From: Amycolatopsis sp. CA-230715
GTDB lineage: Bacteria > Actinomycetota > Actinomycetes > Mycobacteriales > Pseudonocardiaceae
Direction: 5' to 3'
Length of the DNA stretch: 64,000 nucleotides
NCBI RefSeq assembly: GCF_018736145.1
Contig: NZ_CP059997.1
Span: 147,501 to 211,500, forward strand
A program made the position numbers and the translations under genes. The notes under the pieces are model-generated. The model had not been told where the DNA came from, made no database searches, and saw only the letters and a list, made by a program, of their open reading frames with translations. Of the stretch, positions 25,939 through 45,255 are shown piece by piece (position 1 is the first letter of the stretch; every line of letters begins with the position of its first letter).

Positions 25939-27186
25939 TTCCGCGACGAGCCGCTCTCCGCCACCGGGCGGCTCGTCGCGGAGTCCTTTCGCGGCGCTCT
26001 CGCGCGCGGACGCCCACCACACGGTGGCGAGCAAGAGCGTTCCGAACAGGACGTAGCTTTCGGCGCCCAGCCACGAGAACACCGAGCCCGCGGGGAACGG
26101 CTTCAGCCACGGCAGCCCGGTGAGGAACAGGATCGTGGCGAGCGCGGACACCGCGGCGAGGACCCTCGCCGCGAACGGATCGGTGGTCCAGCGGGTGCGC
26201 GCCGACCACGCGAGCAGGACGACCGCGGGCGCGCACCACACCCAGTGGTGCGTCCACGACACCGGCGAAACCAGCAGCCCCAGCTGCGCGCAGCTCACCA
26301 GCGCCAGCGGGAGCCGTCCCGCGCGCAGCGCGGCGGTGATCGCCCCGGTCGCGAGGACCAGCGCGCACACGGCCAACGCCGCCCACACGAGCGTCGTCGA
26401 GGTGGTCAGGCCCATGCCCGCGCGCGCGAGCAGGCCGCGCAGCGACTGGTTGCTGACGAACCACAGATCGCCCATGCGCGTGGTGTCCGACATCAGGTGC
26501 AGCCAGTACTTCGCCGACGCCTCCGGCGCCACCAGCCACATCACCGCCCCGGCACCGGCGAACGTGCCGAGCGTCCGCGCGAGTGAGCGGAAGTCCTTGC
26601 GCAGCAAGAAGAACAGGCAGAACACCAGCGGTGTCAGCTTGACCGCGGCGGCGAGCCCGACCAGGACCCCGCGCGGCCACCGCCGCCACGGCACGAGCAC
26701 GTCGGCGACGACCGCGAGCATCAGGAAGACGTTGCCCTGGCCGTAGTTGAGCGTGGCCAGCACCGGTTCGATGAGCGCCGCGCCGAGCTGGGCCACGAGC
26801 GCGACGGCTGCCGCGGTGCGACGGCGCCTGCCATCGGCGACCTGCACCAGGTACACCACGATCCCGAGCCCGATGATCGAGGCGACGTTCATCGCGATCA
26901 GGGTGAGCTTCAGCGGGGTGAGGGTGCCGAGCAGGAACACCGCCGCGGCGAACGGGGTGTAGGTGAACGGCAGGTGCACGCCCTGCGAGGTGAGGACCTT
27001 CCCGAGGTACGGGTCGCCGTCGGCGGCGAGCGCGCGCGCCCCGCCGAGGTAGACCTCCAGGTCCATGCCGGGGAACCCGCGCAGCAGCAGGACCGCACCG
27101 AGAACAGCGATCTCGAGCACGAGGAACACGACGACAGCGCGATATCGGTGCACCGGATCATCCAACACCGAGGGGCGCGGGGACAT
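25927..27186 (-). CDS. GT87 (DUF2029) polyprenol-phosphate-mannose mannosyltransferase
   Basis: 419-residue polytopic membrane protein with about 10-12 transmembrane helices. It has the GT87 features GFPGMDLEVYLGGARAL with the catalytic acidic residue in the first loop, a THLPFTYTPF-like segment (VHLPFTYTPFAAAVF), and NYGQGN. In actinobacteria these enzymes add mannose from a polyprenyl carrier to phosphoinositol mannosides or lipoglycans. Start at ATG 27186; no clear ribosome site is visible, so the exact start is uncertain. Its 3' end overlaps the GH31 gene by 12 bases and contains the GH31 terminator hairpin. Confidence 0.85.
   Translation of the reverse strand: MSPRPSVLDDPVHRYRAVVVFLVLEIAVLGAVLLLRGFPGMDLEVYLGGARALAADGDPYLGKVLTSQGVHLPFTYTPFAAAVFLLGTLTPLKLTLIAMNVASIIGLGIVVYLVQVADGRRRRTAAAVALVAQLGAALIEPVLATLNYGQGNVFLMLAVVADVLVPWRRWPRGVLVGLAAAVKLTPLVFCLFFLLRKDFRSLARTLGTFAGAGAVMWLVAPEASAKYWLHLMSDTTRMGDLWFVSNQSLRGLLARAGMGLTTSTTLVWAALAVCALVLATGAITAALRAGRLPLALVSCAQLGLLVSPVSWTHHWVWCAPAVVLLAWSARTRWTTDPFAARVLAAVSALATILFLTGLPWLKPFPAGSVFSWLGAESYVLFGTLLLATVWWASARESAAKGLRDEPPGGGERLVAESAG
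25940..25982. terminator. Hairpin terminator for GH31 gene inside convergent gene
   Basis: Perfect 15-bp arms (25940-25954 and 25968-25982) with a 13-base loop begin 2 bases after the GH31 stop. The whole element is also coding sequence for the C-terminus of the convergent mannosyltransferase. No U-tract is present. Confidence 0.7.
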
Positions 27187-27392
27187 CGCCGCGGGTAATG
27201 GTTTTGCCCCGCGGCCCGGATCGGCGAGACTGAGCGCGAGCGGCGATCCGCCGCCGGGCCGGTGCACCCGGCCACTCGGTGCGGTGCCCGGCGACGAACT
27301 GGCCGGGCGGCCGCCCCGGTATCGCGGCGGCGGCAGGCGAGATCCTCGCGGCAGGCCCCCGCACGAACCGGCCCATCCGAGTGAGGACTTCG

Positions 27393-28463
27393 ATGCACGA
27401 CTTTCCCCTTCGCCCCGCCGAAAACGCCCTTCCGGCGGCCGAGCGCGCCGCCGCGCTGGCCGATCCCGGGTTCGGCAGGACGTTCACCGACCACATGGCG
27501 ACCGCCACCTGGACCCCCGAGCAGGGCTGGCACGACCGCGCGGTGACGGCGCTGGCGCCGTTTTCCCTGCACCCGAGCGCGGCCGTGCTGCACTACGCGC
27601 AAGAGATCTTCGAGGGCCTCAAGGCCTACCGGCACGCCGACGGCGGCGTCCGGTTGTTCCGGCCGGAGCTGAACGCGCGCCGGTTCGCCGCCTCCGCGCG
27701 CAGGCTCGCCCTGCCCGAACTGCCCGAGGAAGCGTTCCTGCGCAGCGTCGAGCAGCTCGTGCGCGCCGACGAGGCCTGGGTTCCCGACGGCTCCGACGAG
27801 CGCAGCCTGTACCTGCGGCCGTACATGTTCGCCAGCGAGGCGTTCCTCGGTGTGCGCCCGGCGGCTGAGATCCGGTACGCGGTGATCGCGAGCCCGGCCG
27901 GTGCCTACTTCCCGGCGGGCGTCGCCGGGGTGACGCTGTGGATCAGCACCGCGTACACGCGCGCGGCGGCGGGCGGCACCGGCGCGGCCAAGTGCGGCGG
28001 CAACTACGCCGGTGGGCTGGCCGCCCAGCTGGAGGCGAAGCGGCACGGCTGCGACCAGGTGCTCTACCTGGACAGCGCGCACCGTTCGAAGCTCGAGGAA
28101 TCGGGCACGATGAACCTGTGCCTGGTCACCGAGGACCGCCGCCTGGTCACGCCCGGCCTCGGCACCATCCTCGAAGGCGTGACGCGCGACAGCGTGCTCG
28201 CCCTCGCGGAGGAACACGGCCTGACGCCCGTCGAACGGTCCGTCGATCTGGCGGAACTGCGCGCGGGCGAGTTCACCGAGGTGTTCGCGACCGGCACCGC
28301 GGCGGTGATCACCCCGATCGTCGGCTTCCGCGACGAAGAGGGCGAAACCGTGATCGGCGACGGCGAGCCGGGGAAGACCACGCTCGCCCTGCGCGAGCAC
28401 CTGCTCGACCTTCAGTACGGCCGCATCGAGGACACCAGGGGCTGGCTCCGCCGCGTGACCTGA
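27393..28463 (+). CDS. ilvE: Branched-chain amino acid aminotransferase
   Basis: 356-residue fold-type IV aminotransferase that transfers amino groups between Leu, Ile or Val and their 2-oxo acids. The PLP lysine lies in AAKCGGNYAGGLAAQ, and LEESGTMNLC plus the C-terminal TGTAAVITPI bind the cofactor phosphate. It is full length. The ATG at 27393 has GAGGAC 5 bases upstream. A textbook terminator follows. It is divergent from the mannosyltransferase with 206 bases between; I see no leader peptide or T-box there. Confidence 0.94.
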   Translation: MHDFPLRPAENALPAAERAAALADPGFGRTFTDHMATATWTPEQGWHDRAVTALAPFSLHPSAAVLHYAQEIFEGLKAYRHADGGVRLFRPELNARRFAASARRLALPELPEEAFLRSVEQLVRADEAWVPDGSDERSLYLRPYMFASEAFLGVRPAAEIRYAVIASPAGAYFPAGVAGVTLWISTAYTRAAAGGTGAAKCGGNYAGGLAAQLEAKRHGCDQVLYLDSAHRSKLEESGTMNLCLVTEDRRLVTPGLGTILEGVTRDSVLALAEEHGLTPVERSVDLAELRAGEFTEVFATGTAAVITPIVGFRDEEGETVIGDGEPGKTTLALREHLLDLQYGRIEDTRGWLRRVT

Positions 28464-28469
28464 CCCGCC

Positions 28470-28506
28470 TCCGGTGGCGCGGCGCCGTCCGCGCCACCGG
28501 AATTTT
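28470..28506 (+). terminator. Intrinsic terminator of ilvE
   Basis: A 13-bp perfect stem (28470-28482 with 28489-28501), 6-base loop and a following ATTTTC tract form a classical rho-independent terminator 7 bases after the ilvE stop. Confidence 0.88.
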
Positions 28507-28544
28507 CGATTCCGTCACGGGTCGAAAAAGGAGGGGTAAAGTTC

Positions 28545-28610
28545 ATGAACATTCTCTTGGCTTTTACTTTGCATTGGTGTCCGGCGCCACTGGAAAAGAG
28601 CACTCCGTGA
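28545..28610 (+). CDS. Possible 21-residue small protein
   Basis: A very strong AAGGAGG Shine-Dalgarno element (28529-28535) precedes an ATG at 28545 by 9 bases. The frame encodes MNILLAFTLHWCPAPLEKST and one more residue, then stops. The patch is AT-rich for this genome, and Leu/Ala/Phe-rich N-terminal residues could insert in a membrane. It lies between the ilvE terminator and the YCII gene. It could be a real small protein, a leader peptide, or a remnant; support is only the ribosome site. Confidence 0.3.
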   Translation: MNILLAFTLHWCPAPLEKSTP

Positions 28611-28637
28611 CCGGCCCCCCGGGTCTAGAATCACGGT

Positions 28638-28937
28638 ATGTACATAGCCTTGCAGAAATACCTCGAACCGGAGATCGAAGTCGACTACTCACTCGCCGAA
28701 CACATGATCTGGTTACGAAAGCAGTTCGAAAGGGGGATTTTCGTCGCTGCCGGAAAATGTACCACGGATTCCGGGAGGGTTATTCTCGTCCGCCCGCTCG
28801 GCCAGGACAAGCTCCGCGCCATCCTGGCCACCGACCCGCTCGTGCTCCGGCACCTGGCGCGCTACGAGCTCGTCGAGTTCTCACCGACCAGGACCGCGGA
28901 CGACCTGCTCGGCATCAACGAGGCGCTCGCCTCCTGA
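28638..28937 (+). CDS. YCII-related domain protein
   Basis: 99 residues resembling the YciI fold (ferredoxin-like, often with a His-Asp pair). It starts MYIALQKYLEPE and contains EHMIWLRKQFERGIFVAAG and DPLVLRHLARYELVEFSP. A -10-like TAGAAT (28624-28629) ends 8 bases before the ATG, so the message is probably leaderless. Base composition rises from AT-rich to normal along the gene. The role of YCII proteins is mostly unknown. Confidence 0.75.
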   Translation: MYIALQKYLEPEIEVDYSLAEHMIWLRKQFERGIFVAAGKCTTDSGRVILVRPLGQDKLRAILATDPLVLRHLARYELVEFSPTRTADDLLGINEALAS

Positions 28938-28960
28938 CCTCTTCGCACGGACACCGACGA

Positions 28961-29003
28961 GCCCGGCGCGACCCCCGCACCAAGACGAGCGCGCACGCCG
29001 GGC
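28961..29003. terminator. Hairpin between convergent genes
   Basis: Perfect 8-bp arms (28961-28968 and 28996-29003) lie between the YCII stop and the signal peptidase stop. The 27-base loop makes it weaker than the other hairpins here. Confidence 0.4.
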
Positions 29004-29013
29004 CCGCCGTGAA

Positions 29014-29934
29014 TCACCGCTTCGACTTGACTTTGTCGCGCACCCCGGAAAACAGCCTCCGCCCGCCTGCCAGCACCGGCCACGCCGCGATCGCGCCGAA
29101 CCCGATCGGAATTCCCTGCTGCCACGACGGCGCGCTCAGGCCAGCCGCCACCGTCGTCGACTGGGCCTTCTCCTGCGGATTGTGATCACTGACCCCGCCC
29201 CACCTGCTCGGCGGCAGCACGATGATCCGCGCCTTTCCGATCACGTTCTCCACCGGCACCATGCCGCCCAGCCGCTTGTCGCCCTGGCATCGCGAATCGC
29301 ACGAATTGTTCCGGTTGTCCCCGAGCACGAACAAGGAATTCGGCGGCACCGTGATCGGCGGGAACGTGTCCTGCTGCTGGTGCGACGGGGATTGCCAGTG
29401 CAGGTACGGCTCGTCGAGCGCCTTGCCGTCCACCACCACGCGGTTCTTCGCGTCGCAGCACTGGACGGTCTGGCCAGCCGTCGCGATCACGCGCTTGACG
29501 AAGTCGCGCTCGTCCGGCGGCGCGAGCCCGAACGCCGAACCCACGGTGTGCAGGAACCGGACGAACGCGTTGGACGACGGCTCCGGCAGCGCCTCGTTCT
29601 TCACCCACGGTTCGGGGCCCTTGAACACGACCACCTCGCCGGGCGTCGGCTCGGTGAAGTCGTAGACGAGCTTGTCGACCAGGATCTTGTCGCCGTAGCA
29701 GCCGGTACAGCCGTGCAGCGTGCTCTCCATCGAGCCCGACGGGATGGTGTAGACCTTCGCGAAGAACTGCTGGAACACGAACGCCAGTACGAGCGCGATC
29801 ACGATCAGGATCGGCAGTTCGACCCAGAACGAGCGCTGTTTCTTCGCCTTGCGGCGCCTGCCCGAGCGCGGCGCGGCCTGCTCGTCGGGTTCGGGTTCGT
29901 TCTGGGAAGCGTGCTGGGAGAGGGGTTCGACCAC
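29014..29934 (-). CDS. lepB: Signal peptidase I
   Basis: 306-residue type I signal peptidase that removes leader peptides from secreted proteins. A basic, Lys/Arg-rich cytoplasmic N-terminus leads into one membrane helix (PILIVIALVLAFVFQQFF). The nucleophile Ser lies in YTIPSGSMEST and the general-base Lys in DFVKRVIATAG. VLGDNRNNSCDSR is the conserved box E region. A second hydrophobic segment near the C-terminus may be another anchor. It lies in the same direction as metH, with a small hypothetical gene between. Confidence 0.93.
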   Translation of the reverse strand: MVEPLSQHASQNEPEPDEQAAPRSGRRRKAKKQRSFWVELPILIVIALVLAFVFQQFFAKVYTIPSGSMESTLHGCTGCYGDKILVDKLVYDFTEPTPGEVVVFKGPEPWVKNEALPEPSSNAFVRFLHTVGSAFGLAPPDERDFVKRVIATAGQTVQCCDAKNRVVVDGKALDEPYLHWQSPSHQQQDTFPPITVPPNSLFVLGDNRNNSCDSRCQGDKRLGGMVPVENVIGKARIIVLPPSRWGGVSDHNPQEKAQSTTVAAGLSAPSWQQGIPIGFGAIAAWPVLAGGRRLFSGVRDKVKSKR

Positions 29935-30055
29935 CCGGCCAGGCTACGGGAATCCGGCACGGTGCCTCCGGCCCGACACCGGCCCGTCGAGTGAAAGTTC
30001 ACCGAGGGCCGCGGGCCGGGGCGGGTTCGTCCCCGTTCGCCCGGTATCCCCTGCC

Positions 30056-30379
30056 TCAGCCGGTCCCGGTGGCGGGCAGCGCGAACAACGCGTACTGCGC
30101 CTCGTCGCCCCGGCCGAGGCCGCGAATCCGGCGGCACTTCAGGCAGGTGACCTCGTGCCGCGTCGGCGTCAGCTCGCCGGAGCCGAGGCCGGACCAGCCC
30201 TGGTGGCACGCGGGCGCCAGCAAGGTCAGCCCGTTGATCCACGGGCGATCCGCGGACGCGTGCACCGCGGAGGACAGCCCGATGCGCATGTTGTGGCCGC
30301 GGAACCGGTCGTGCTGCACCTCGGCGAACACGGCCGGATCCACCGTGGGCTCGGGGAAGAGCGGGATCGGCTCGGACAT
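30056..30379 (-). CDS. Conserved small protein with CxxC motif
   Basis: 107 residues, no recognised family. A CLKCRR motif near residue 80 with nearby His and Cys residues (PACHQGW, TRHEV) suggests a single zinc or metal site. A GHNMRIGLSS segment lies in the N-terminal half. It is on the same strand between metH and signal peptidase I, 45 bases after metH, and may share its transcript. Confidence 0.6.
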   Translation of the reverse strand: MSEPIPLFPEPTVDPAVFAEVQHDRFRGHNMRIGLSSAVHASADRPWINGLTLLAPACHQGWSGLGSGELTPTRHEVTCLKCRRIRGLGRGDEAQYALFALPATGTG

Positions 30380-30424
30380 GTGCCCAGTATGCGCCGCGCC
30401 CCCGACAGTTCCCCGGACCTCAGG

Positions 30425-34054
<3,630 letters not shown>

Positions 34055-34059
34055 AGCCA

Positions 34060-34141
34060 CCTCCCAAGTAGTGGGAGGCGCCCTTGCGGAAGTTCAGCGA
34101 GCCGAGCGTGGCGGGCCGGAACCCGTTGCAGCGCCTCTCGA
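34060..34141 (-). ncRNA. S-adenosylhomocysteine riboswitch with Shine-Dalgarno sequestering stem
   Basis: On the minus strand the leader reads GAGAGGCGCTGCAAC, later ACGCTCGGC, then GGGCGCCTCCC. This matches the SAH-riboswitch layout: a GCGCTGCAA core closed by a long P1 stem and a CGAG/CTCGG pairing. The 3' strand of P1 (34073-34083) includes CCTCCC, which can instead pair with GGGAGG (34060-34065), the metH ribosome site, through a 7-base loop. High SAH would favour P1 and free the site, turning expression on. Location directly before metH is a known genomic context for this class. The fold was judged by eye. Confidence 0.8.
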
Positions 34142-34313
34142 CTCGACGACCAGGATAGTGGGTGACCCGGCCCCGACGCCAGGTTCCCACCTGGTGCGAA
34201 CCGCGACGGTGCCCGGCCCGGCCGCCCCGCCGGCTCGCTCCCCTGACTCCAGCCACAACGGACTGTCCATTCCGGACACTGGCGGCCGCGTCCCGCTGTC
34301 GTCGTGGCAGGCC

Positions 34314-37252
34314 TCAGGATCGAGCTTCGGCAGGGCTCTGGTGGCTCCCGCCGTCGACGGGATCGTTGAAATACCGGTCCGGGTGCCGCGCGAGCACCGC
34401 CGGTCCCGGCGCGCTCGGCCCGTAGTCCTGCTCCGCCGCCGTTTCTCGCCGGAAATACGCGTCGAACGCGCGGCCGTCGCACTCGTCCGAGGGCTGCGCG
34501 CGCACCCGGTACCCCGCCGCCTCGGCCGCCCTCGCCAGGTTCTCGGGGTCGACCCCGTCGTGCTCGGCGCGCGGATGGCCGGTCAGCGCGGCCAGCGCGG
34601 CGAGATCGGGCGCCAGCCTGGCGTTGGGGATCCCGGTCACCCAGAACTCGGCGGGCACCGCGGTGCCCTGCCACCACGGCAGACCGTCCACATCGGAATT
34701 GCCGGGGCGCCACCGGACGACGGGGACCTCGGCGGTCTTCGCCGTGTCCTTCTTGGACAGCACGACGTCATACCGGTAGCGCGTGAGCTCGTTGTGGGCC
34801 GTACCTCGTTTCAGCATGAGTGCGGCCGAGCGGAACGCGTGCCCAGCGGTCGCGTATGAGGTGAAGAACGACGGATCGATGAGTAGCTCCCGCTCCAGGT
34901 CGAGGTTCCGCCGGAACAGGGCGGCGTGTGTGGGGCCCCCGGGTCCCGTGGCGGACCGGGCCGCAGCCACACCCGCGTGGAAGCAGTCGAGCAGCCGCAG
35001 GTTCCGCACGTCCCCGACGAACAGCTCGCCGTCGGGCCGGAGCGCGGCGGCGCAGCCGTCGAACACGTCCTCGCAGTACCCGCCGGAGGGGAAGTACTGC
35101 ACGACCGAGTTGACCACCACGACGTCGAAGGAACCGGCGGGGACGCCGGTGAAATCGGTGGCAGCGCGGTTGAGCAGGGTGACCTTGGCCGCCATCCGCG
35201 GCACCGCGGCGAGCTGGCTGGCGAGCCGGTCGAGAGCGGGCGCGGAGAAGTCGGTGGCCCAGTACGACTCGCAGTGCGGTGCCAGGTGGGCCAGGAGCAG
35301 TCCGCTGCCGACCCCGATTTCGAGGATCCGACGCGGCCGCAGCGCGCGGATCCTGGCCACCGTCGTCGCGCGCCATTCGCGCATGTCCGCCAGCGGGATC
35401 GGCGCCCCGTCGTAACTGCTGGTCCAGATCGAGAAGTCTTCACCGAGGTCGGATCCGCCGCCGGCGGCGTAGTGGTCGTCGTGGATCGCCCGCCACTCGG
35501 CGAGCCGCTGCCCGGCCGCGTCCGGTAACGAGCCGGGGGCGCCCACCCCGTCCGCCGCGTCCGTCACGGCGGGCAGCAGGGTCGCGATGCGGGCCACCGT
35601 CCGGCGTTCGAACAGGTCCGCCATGGTCATGCCCACGCCGTGGCTCGCACGGACCCGGCTGACCAACTGGGCACCCAGGAGGGAATGCCCGCCGCGATCG
35701 AAGAAGTCGTCGTCGATGCCGACCTCGCCGACGCCGAGCAGCTCGCTGAACGCCCGGCAGAGCGCTTCCTCCTGGCTGGTGCGCGGTGCGCGGCGGGCGA
35801 CGTCTGCGGCCCACACCGGTTCGGGGAGTGCGCTCCGGTCGAGCTTCCCGTTGTCCGTCAACGGGAAGCGGGGTACTTCGACGAAAACCGACGGGACCAT
35901 ATGGCCGGGCAGTGTCCTGGCGCAGTGCTTCACCAGCGAGCGGGCCGGGGGCAGGTCGCACCCGGGACGCGGCCGCAGGTACGCGACGAGCCGCCTGTCG
36001 GCCGCTGAGATCTCCTTCGCGACGACCACCGCCCGTTCCACCTCGGGCAGCTCGGCGAGTACGGACTCGATCTCGCCCGGTTCTATCCGGAAGCCCCGGA
36101 TCTTCACCTGGTGGTCGGCCCGGCCGAGGAAGACCAGTGTCCGCTCCCGCCGGACGAGGTCGCCGGTGCGGTACAGGCGCGAGCCCGGCGGCCCGAACGG
36201 ATCGGCCACGAACCGGGTCGCGGTGAGCCCTGGCCGGTGGAGGTAGCCGCGCGCCAGCCCGTCACCCGCGATGTACAGCTCGCCCTCCGGCACCGAGCGC
36301 AACGCCTCGTCCAGCACGTACAGCCGGGTGTTGCGGATCGCCTCACCGAGCGACGCCGACGGGGCGTCGTCGCGGACCCGGTGCCGGGAGGACCAGATCG
36401 TGGTCTCGGTCGGCCCGTACAGGTTCACCACGCGGGCCGAGGCCGCCGTCATCGCGGACGCCAGTCCCGGCGGCAGCGCCTCCCCGCCGACCAGCGCGGT
36501 CACGTTCCGGAACGACGGGCCGGTCAGGACCATCTGCCACAGTGCGGGCGTCGCCTGCATGATCGTGATCCGGTCGTCGGCCACCGTCCGGCGGAGCGCG
36601 TCCGGATCGCGCGCCTCCTCGTCGCCGGCCAGCACGACCGCCGCCCCGGAGATCAGCGGCAGGTAGAGCTCCAGACCGGCGATGTCGAACGCGATGGTGG
36701 TGACGGCCAGCAGCCGGTCCTCGGCGGTCAGCGGGAATTCGCGGCGCATCGCCAGCAGGAAGTTCGTCAGGCCGGCGCGGGTGACCACGACGCCCTTGGG
36801 CGTGCCGGTGGAACCGGAGGTGTAGATCACGTACGCGGCGCTCGCCGGGTGGGGATCGGCCGTGCGGAGCGCCGCGGGGCGCCCGGTCAGGTCCAGCTCG
36901 TCGAGGACGAGCTCCGCCGGGTACCTGCCGCGGAGCACGGCCGTGGTGAGCACGACCTGCGGTCCGGCGTCGCCGAGGATGAACGAGACGCGGTCGCGCG
37001 GGTAGGACGGATCGATCGGCAGGTACGCGGCACCGGTCTTGAGGACCGCCAACAGCGCGACGACCAGATCGGCCGACCGGGGCAGGACGAGCCCGACGAT
37101 CGAGCCCGCCCCCACTCCGCGGTCGACCAGGTGCCCGGCCAGGCGGACCGCCCGCGCGTCCAGCTCCGCGTAGGTGAGGTGCTCCCCGCGGAACTCCACG
37201 GCGACCGCCTCCGGCGTCCGCGCGACCTGTTCCTCGAACAGCGCGCACGGGG

Positions 37253-37256
<4 letters not shown>
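34314..37256 (-). CDS. NRPS2: A(Gly)-PCP-N-methyltransferase
   Basis: 980-residue synthetase. Adenylation domain 1-480 has YTSGSTGTPKG (146-155), YGPTETT, YRTGDLV (362-368), and an intact NGKLDR Lys (469-474). The specificity residues read by alignment to GrsA give DILQLGLIW plus Lys, the glycine code. The carrier domain (490-560) has GGHSLL with Ser525. A full N-methyltransferase domain (about 600-980) follows, with SSYDGAPIPLADMREW and SAM motif LEIGVGSG (645-652). Such domains usually sit inside the A domain; here it is C-terminal. No condensation domain, so it may be an initiation module making an N-methyl-glycyl thioester. The GTG overlaps the NRPS1 stop by 4 bases. Confidence 0.9.
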
Positions 37257-43954
<6,698 letters not shown>

Positions 43955-43968
43955 CTCGGTCGCTCTCC

Positions 43969-45255
43969 CTAGCTCTCCTGCACGTCCATCGGGCGCTCAG
44001 CGGGCTGTTCCGCCTCCCCTGCCGGTTGCTCCTCGGCTCGCACCTCGTCGCCACGTGCCCGCAGCGCCGCCACGAACAGGACGACCAGCAGCGCCAGTGC
44101 GATGATCAGCACCGGCACGTTCGTGCCCTGCCAGCCGAGGAAGTAGAAGACCGTGCTCGCGGACAGCGACGCGGCGACGCCGGTCACCGACCCGATGCCT
44201 TCCGCGACGGCCTGGATCCTGCCGCCGCGCCCGCGCGGGTAGCACCGGACGAGCAGGGTGGTCCCGGCCAGGTAGAGGAAGTTCCAGCCGACGCCGTTGA
44301 GCGTCAGCGCGATCAGGAAGTTCACGAACCCGTCGCCGCCGAGCCCGGCGATCGCCGCGACCACGAACAGCGCGGCGCCGATCACGGAGGTCCGGGCCGG
44401 GCCGATCCGCGCCACGATGTTGCCGCTGAACACGGCGGGCGCGAACATGCCGACGAGGTGCCACTGGATGATCGTGGCGCCCATGCTCGACGAGTGGCCC
44501 GCGTGCTGGCTGCCGAGCGGGCCGACGGCCATGATCATCGTCATCATCGCACCGGAGCCGGCGAGGGCCAGCAGCCCGGTGATGAACTGCCTGGTGCCCC
44601 TGACCTCGGCCAGCGGGACCGGGACCGGCTTCTCGCCGTCGGTCTTGGCACGCACGCCGCTCGCCCGGATCGCCAGCAGCAGCGGAATGTTCAGCATCGC
44701 GTACACGCCGACCATGAAGTACGAACCCGCGTACTGGGCGCCGAAGAACGCCGAGCTGGTGGTCGCCACGAACGGTCCGATGAACGCGGCCAGCAGCCCG
44801 CCGTAGAGCACGAACGACAGAACCCGTTCGCGTTGGCCCGAAGGAGCGCGATCCGCGGCCATGTACCGGATGTAGCCGCCGGTGGAGCGGTAGGCACCGA
44901 CGAGCGCGGTACCGCAGCACAGCAGCGGGAAGTCGTGGGTGGACACCGCGATCACCGACAGCGCCGCACCGACCATGGCCGCGATCGCGCCGGTGATCAT
45001 GACGCGCACGTAGCCGATGCTGGCGGTGAGGAAGCCCGCGATGAACGAGCACACCGTGCCGGCGATGGTGATCGTCGCCAGCGGCAGAGTCGCCAGCGCG
45101 GGGGTCGGTGCCAAGGCGAGGCCCACGACGCCGGTGAGCGTCAGGTCGATGCTGATGCCCATGAAGTAGAACGTCTGGCACGCCACGAGCAGCCAACTGC
45201 TCCGGCCGATGCCGACGCCGACGTACCGGCGCCACCCCGTCGGGATACCCGTCAT
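43969..45255 (-). CDS. MFS transporter, probable product exporter of the NRPS cluster
   Basis: 428-residue 12-helix major facilitator protein. It has a GFLTASIGYVRVMITG loop 2-3 region and a long charged cytoplasmic C-terminus (DEVRAEEQPAGEAEQPAE). It is not close to any drug-specific family I can name. The ATG overlaps the stop of the LLM gene by 4 bases (ATGA) and NRPS1 starts 14 bases after its stop, so it is firmly in the biosynthetic operon. Export or self-resistance is the likely role. Confidence 0.88.
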   Translation of the reverse strand: MTGIPTGWRRYVGVGIGRSSWLLVACQTFYFMGISIDLTLTGVVGLALAPTPALATLPLATITIAGTVCSFIAGFLTASIGYVRVMITGAIAAMVGAALSVIAVSTHDFPLLCCGTALVGAYRSTGGYIRYMAADRAPSGQRERVLSFVLYGGLLAAFIGPFVATTSSAFFGAQYAGSYFMVGVYAMLNIPLLLAIRASGVRAKTDGEKPVPVPLAEVRGTRQFITGLLALAGSGAMMTMIMAVGPLGSQHAGHSSSMGATIIQWHLVGMFAPAVFSGNIVARIGPARTSVIGAALFVVAAIAGLGGDGFVNFLIALTLNGVGWNFLYLAGTTLLVRCYPRGRGGRIQAVAEGIGSVTGVAASLSASTVFYFLGWQGTNVPVLIIALALLVVLFVAALRARGDEVRAEEQPAGEAEQPAERPMDVQES

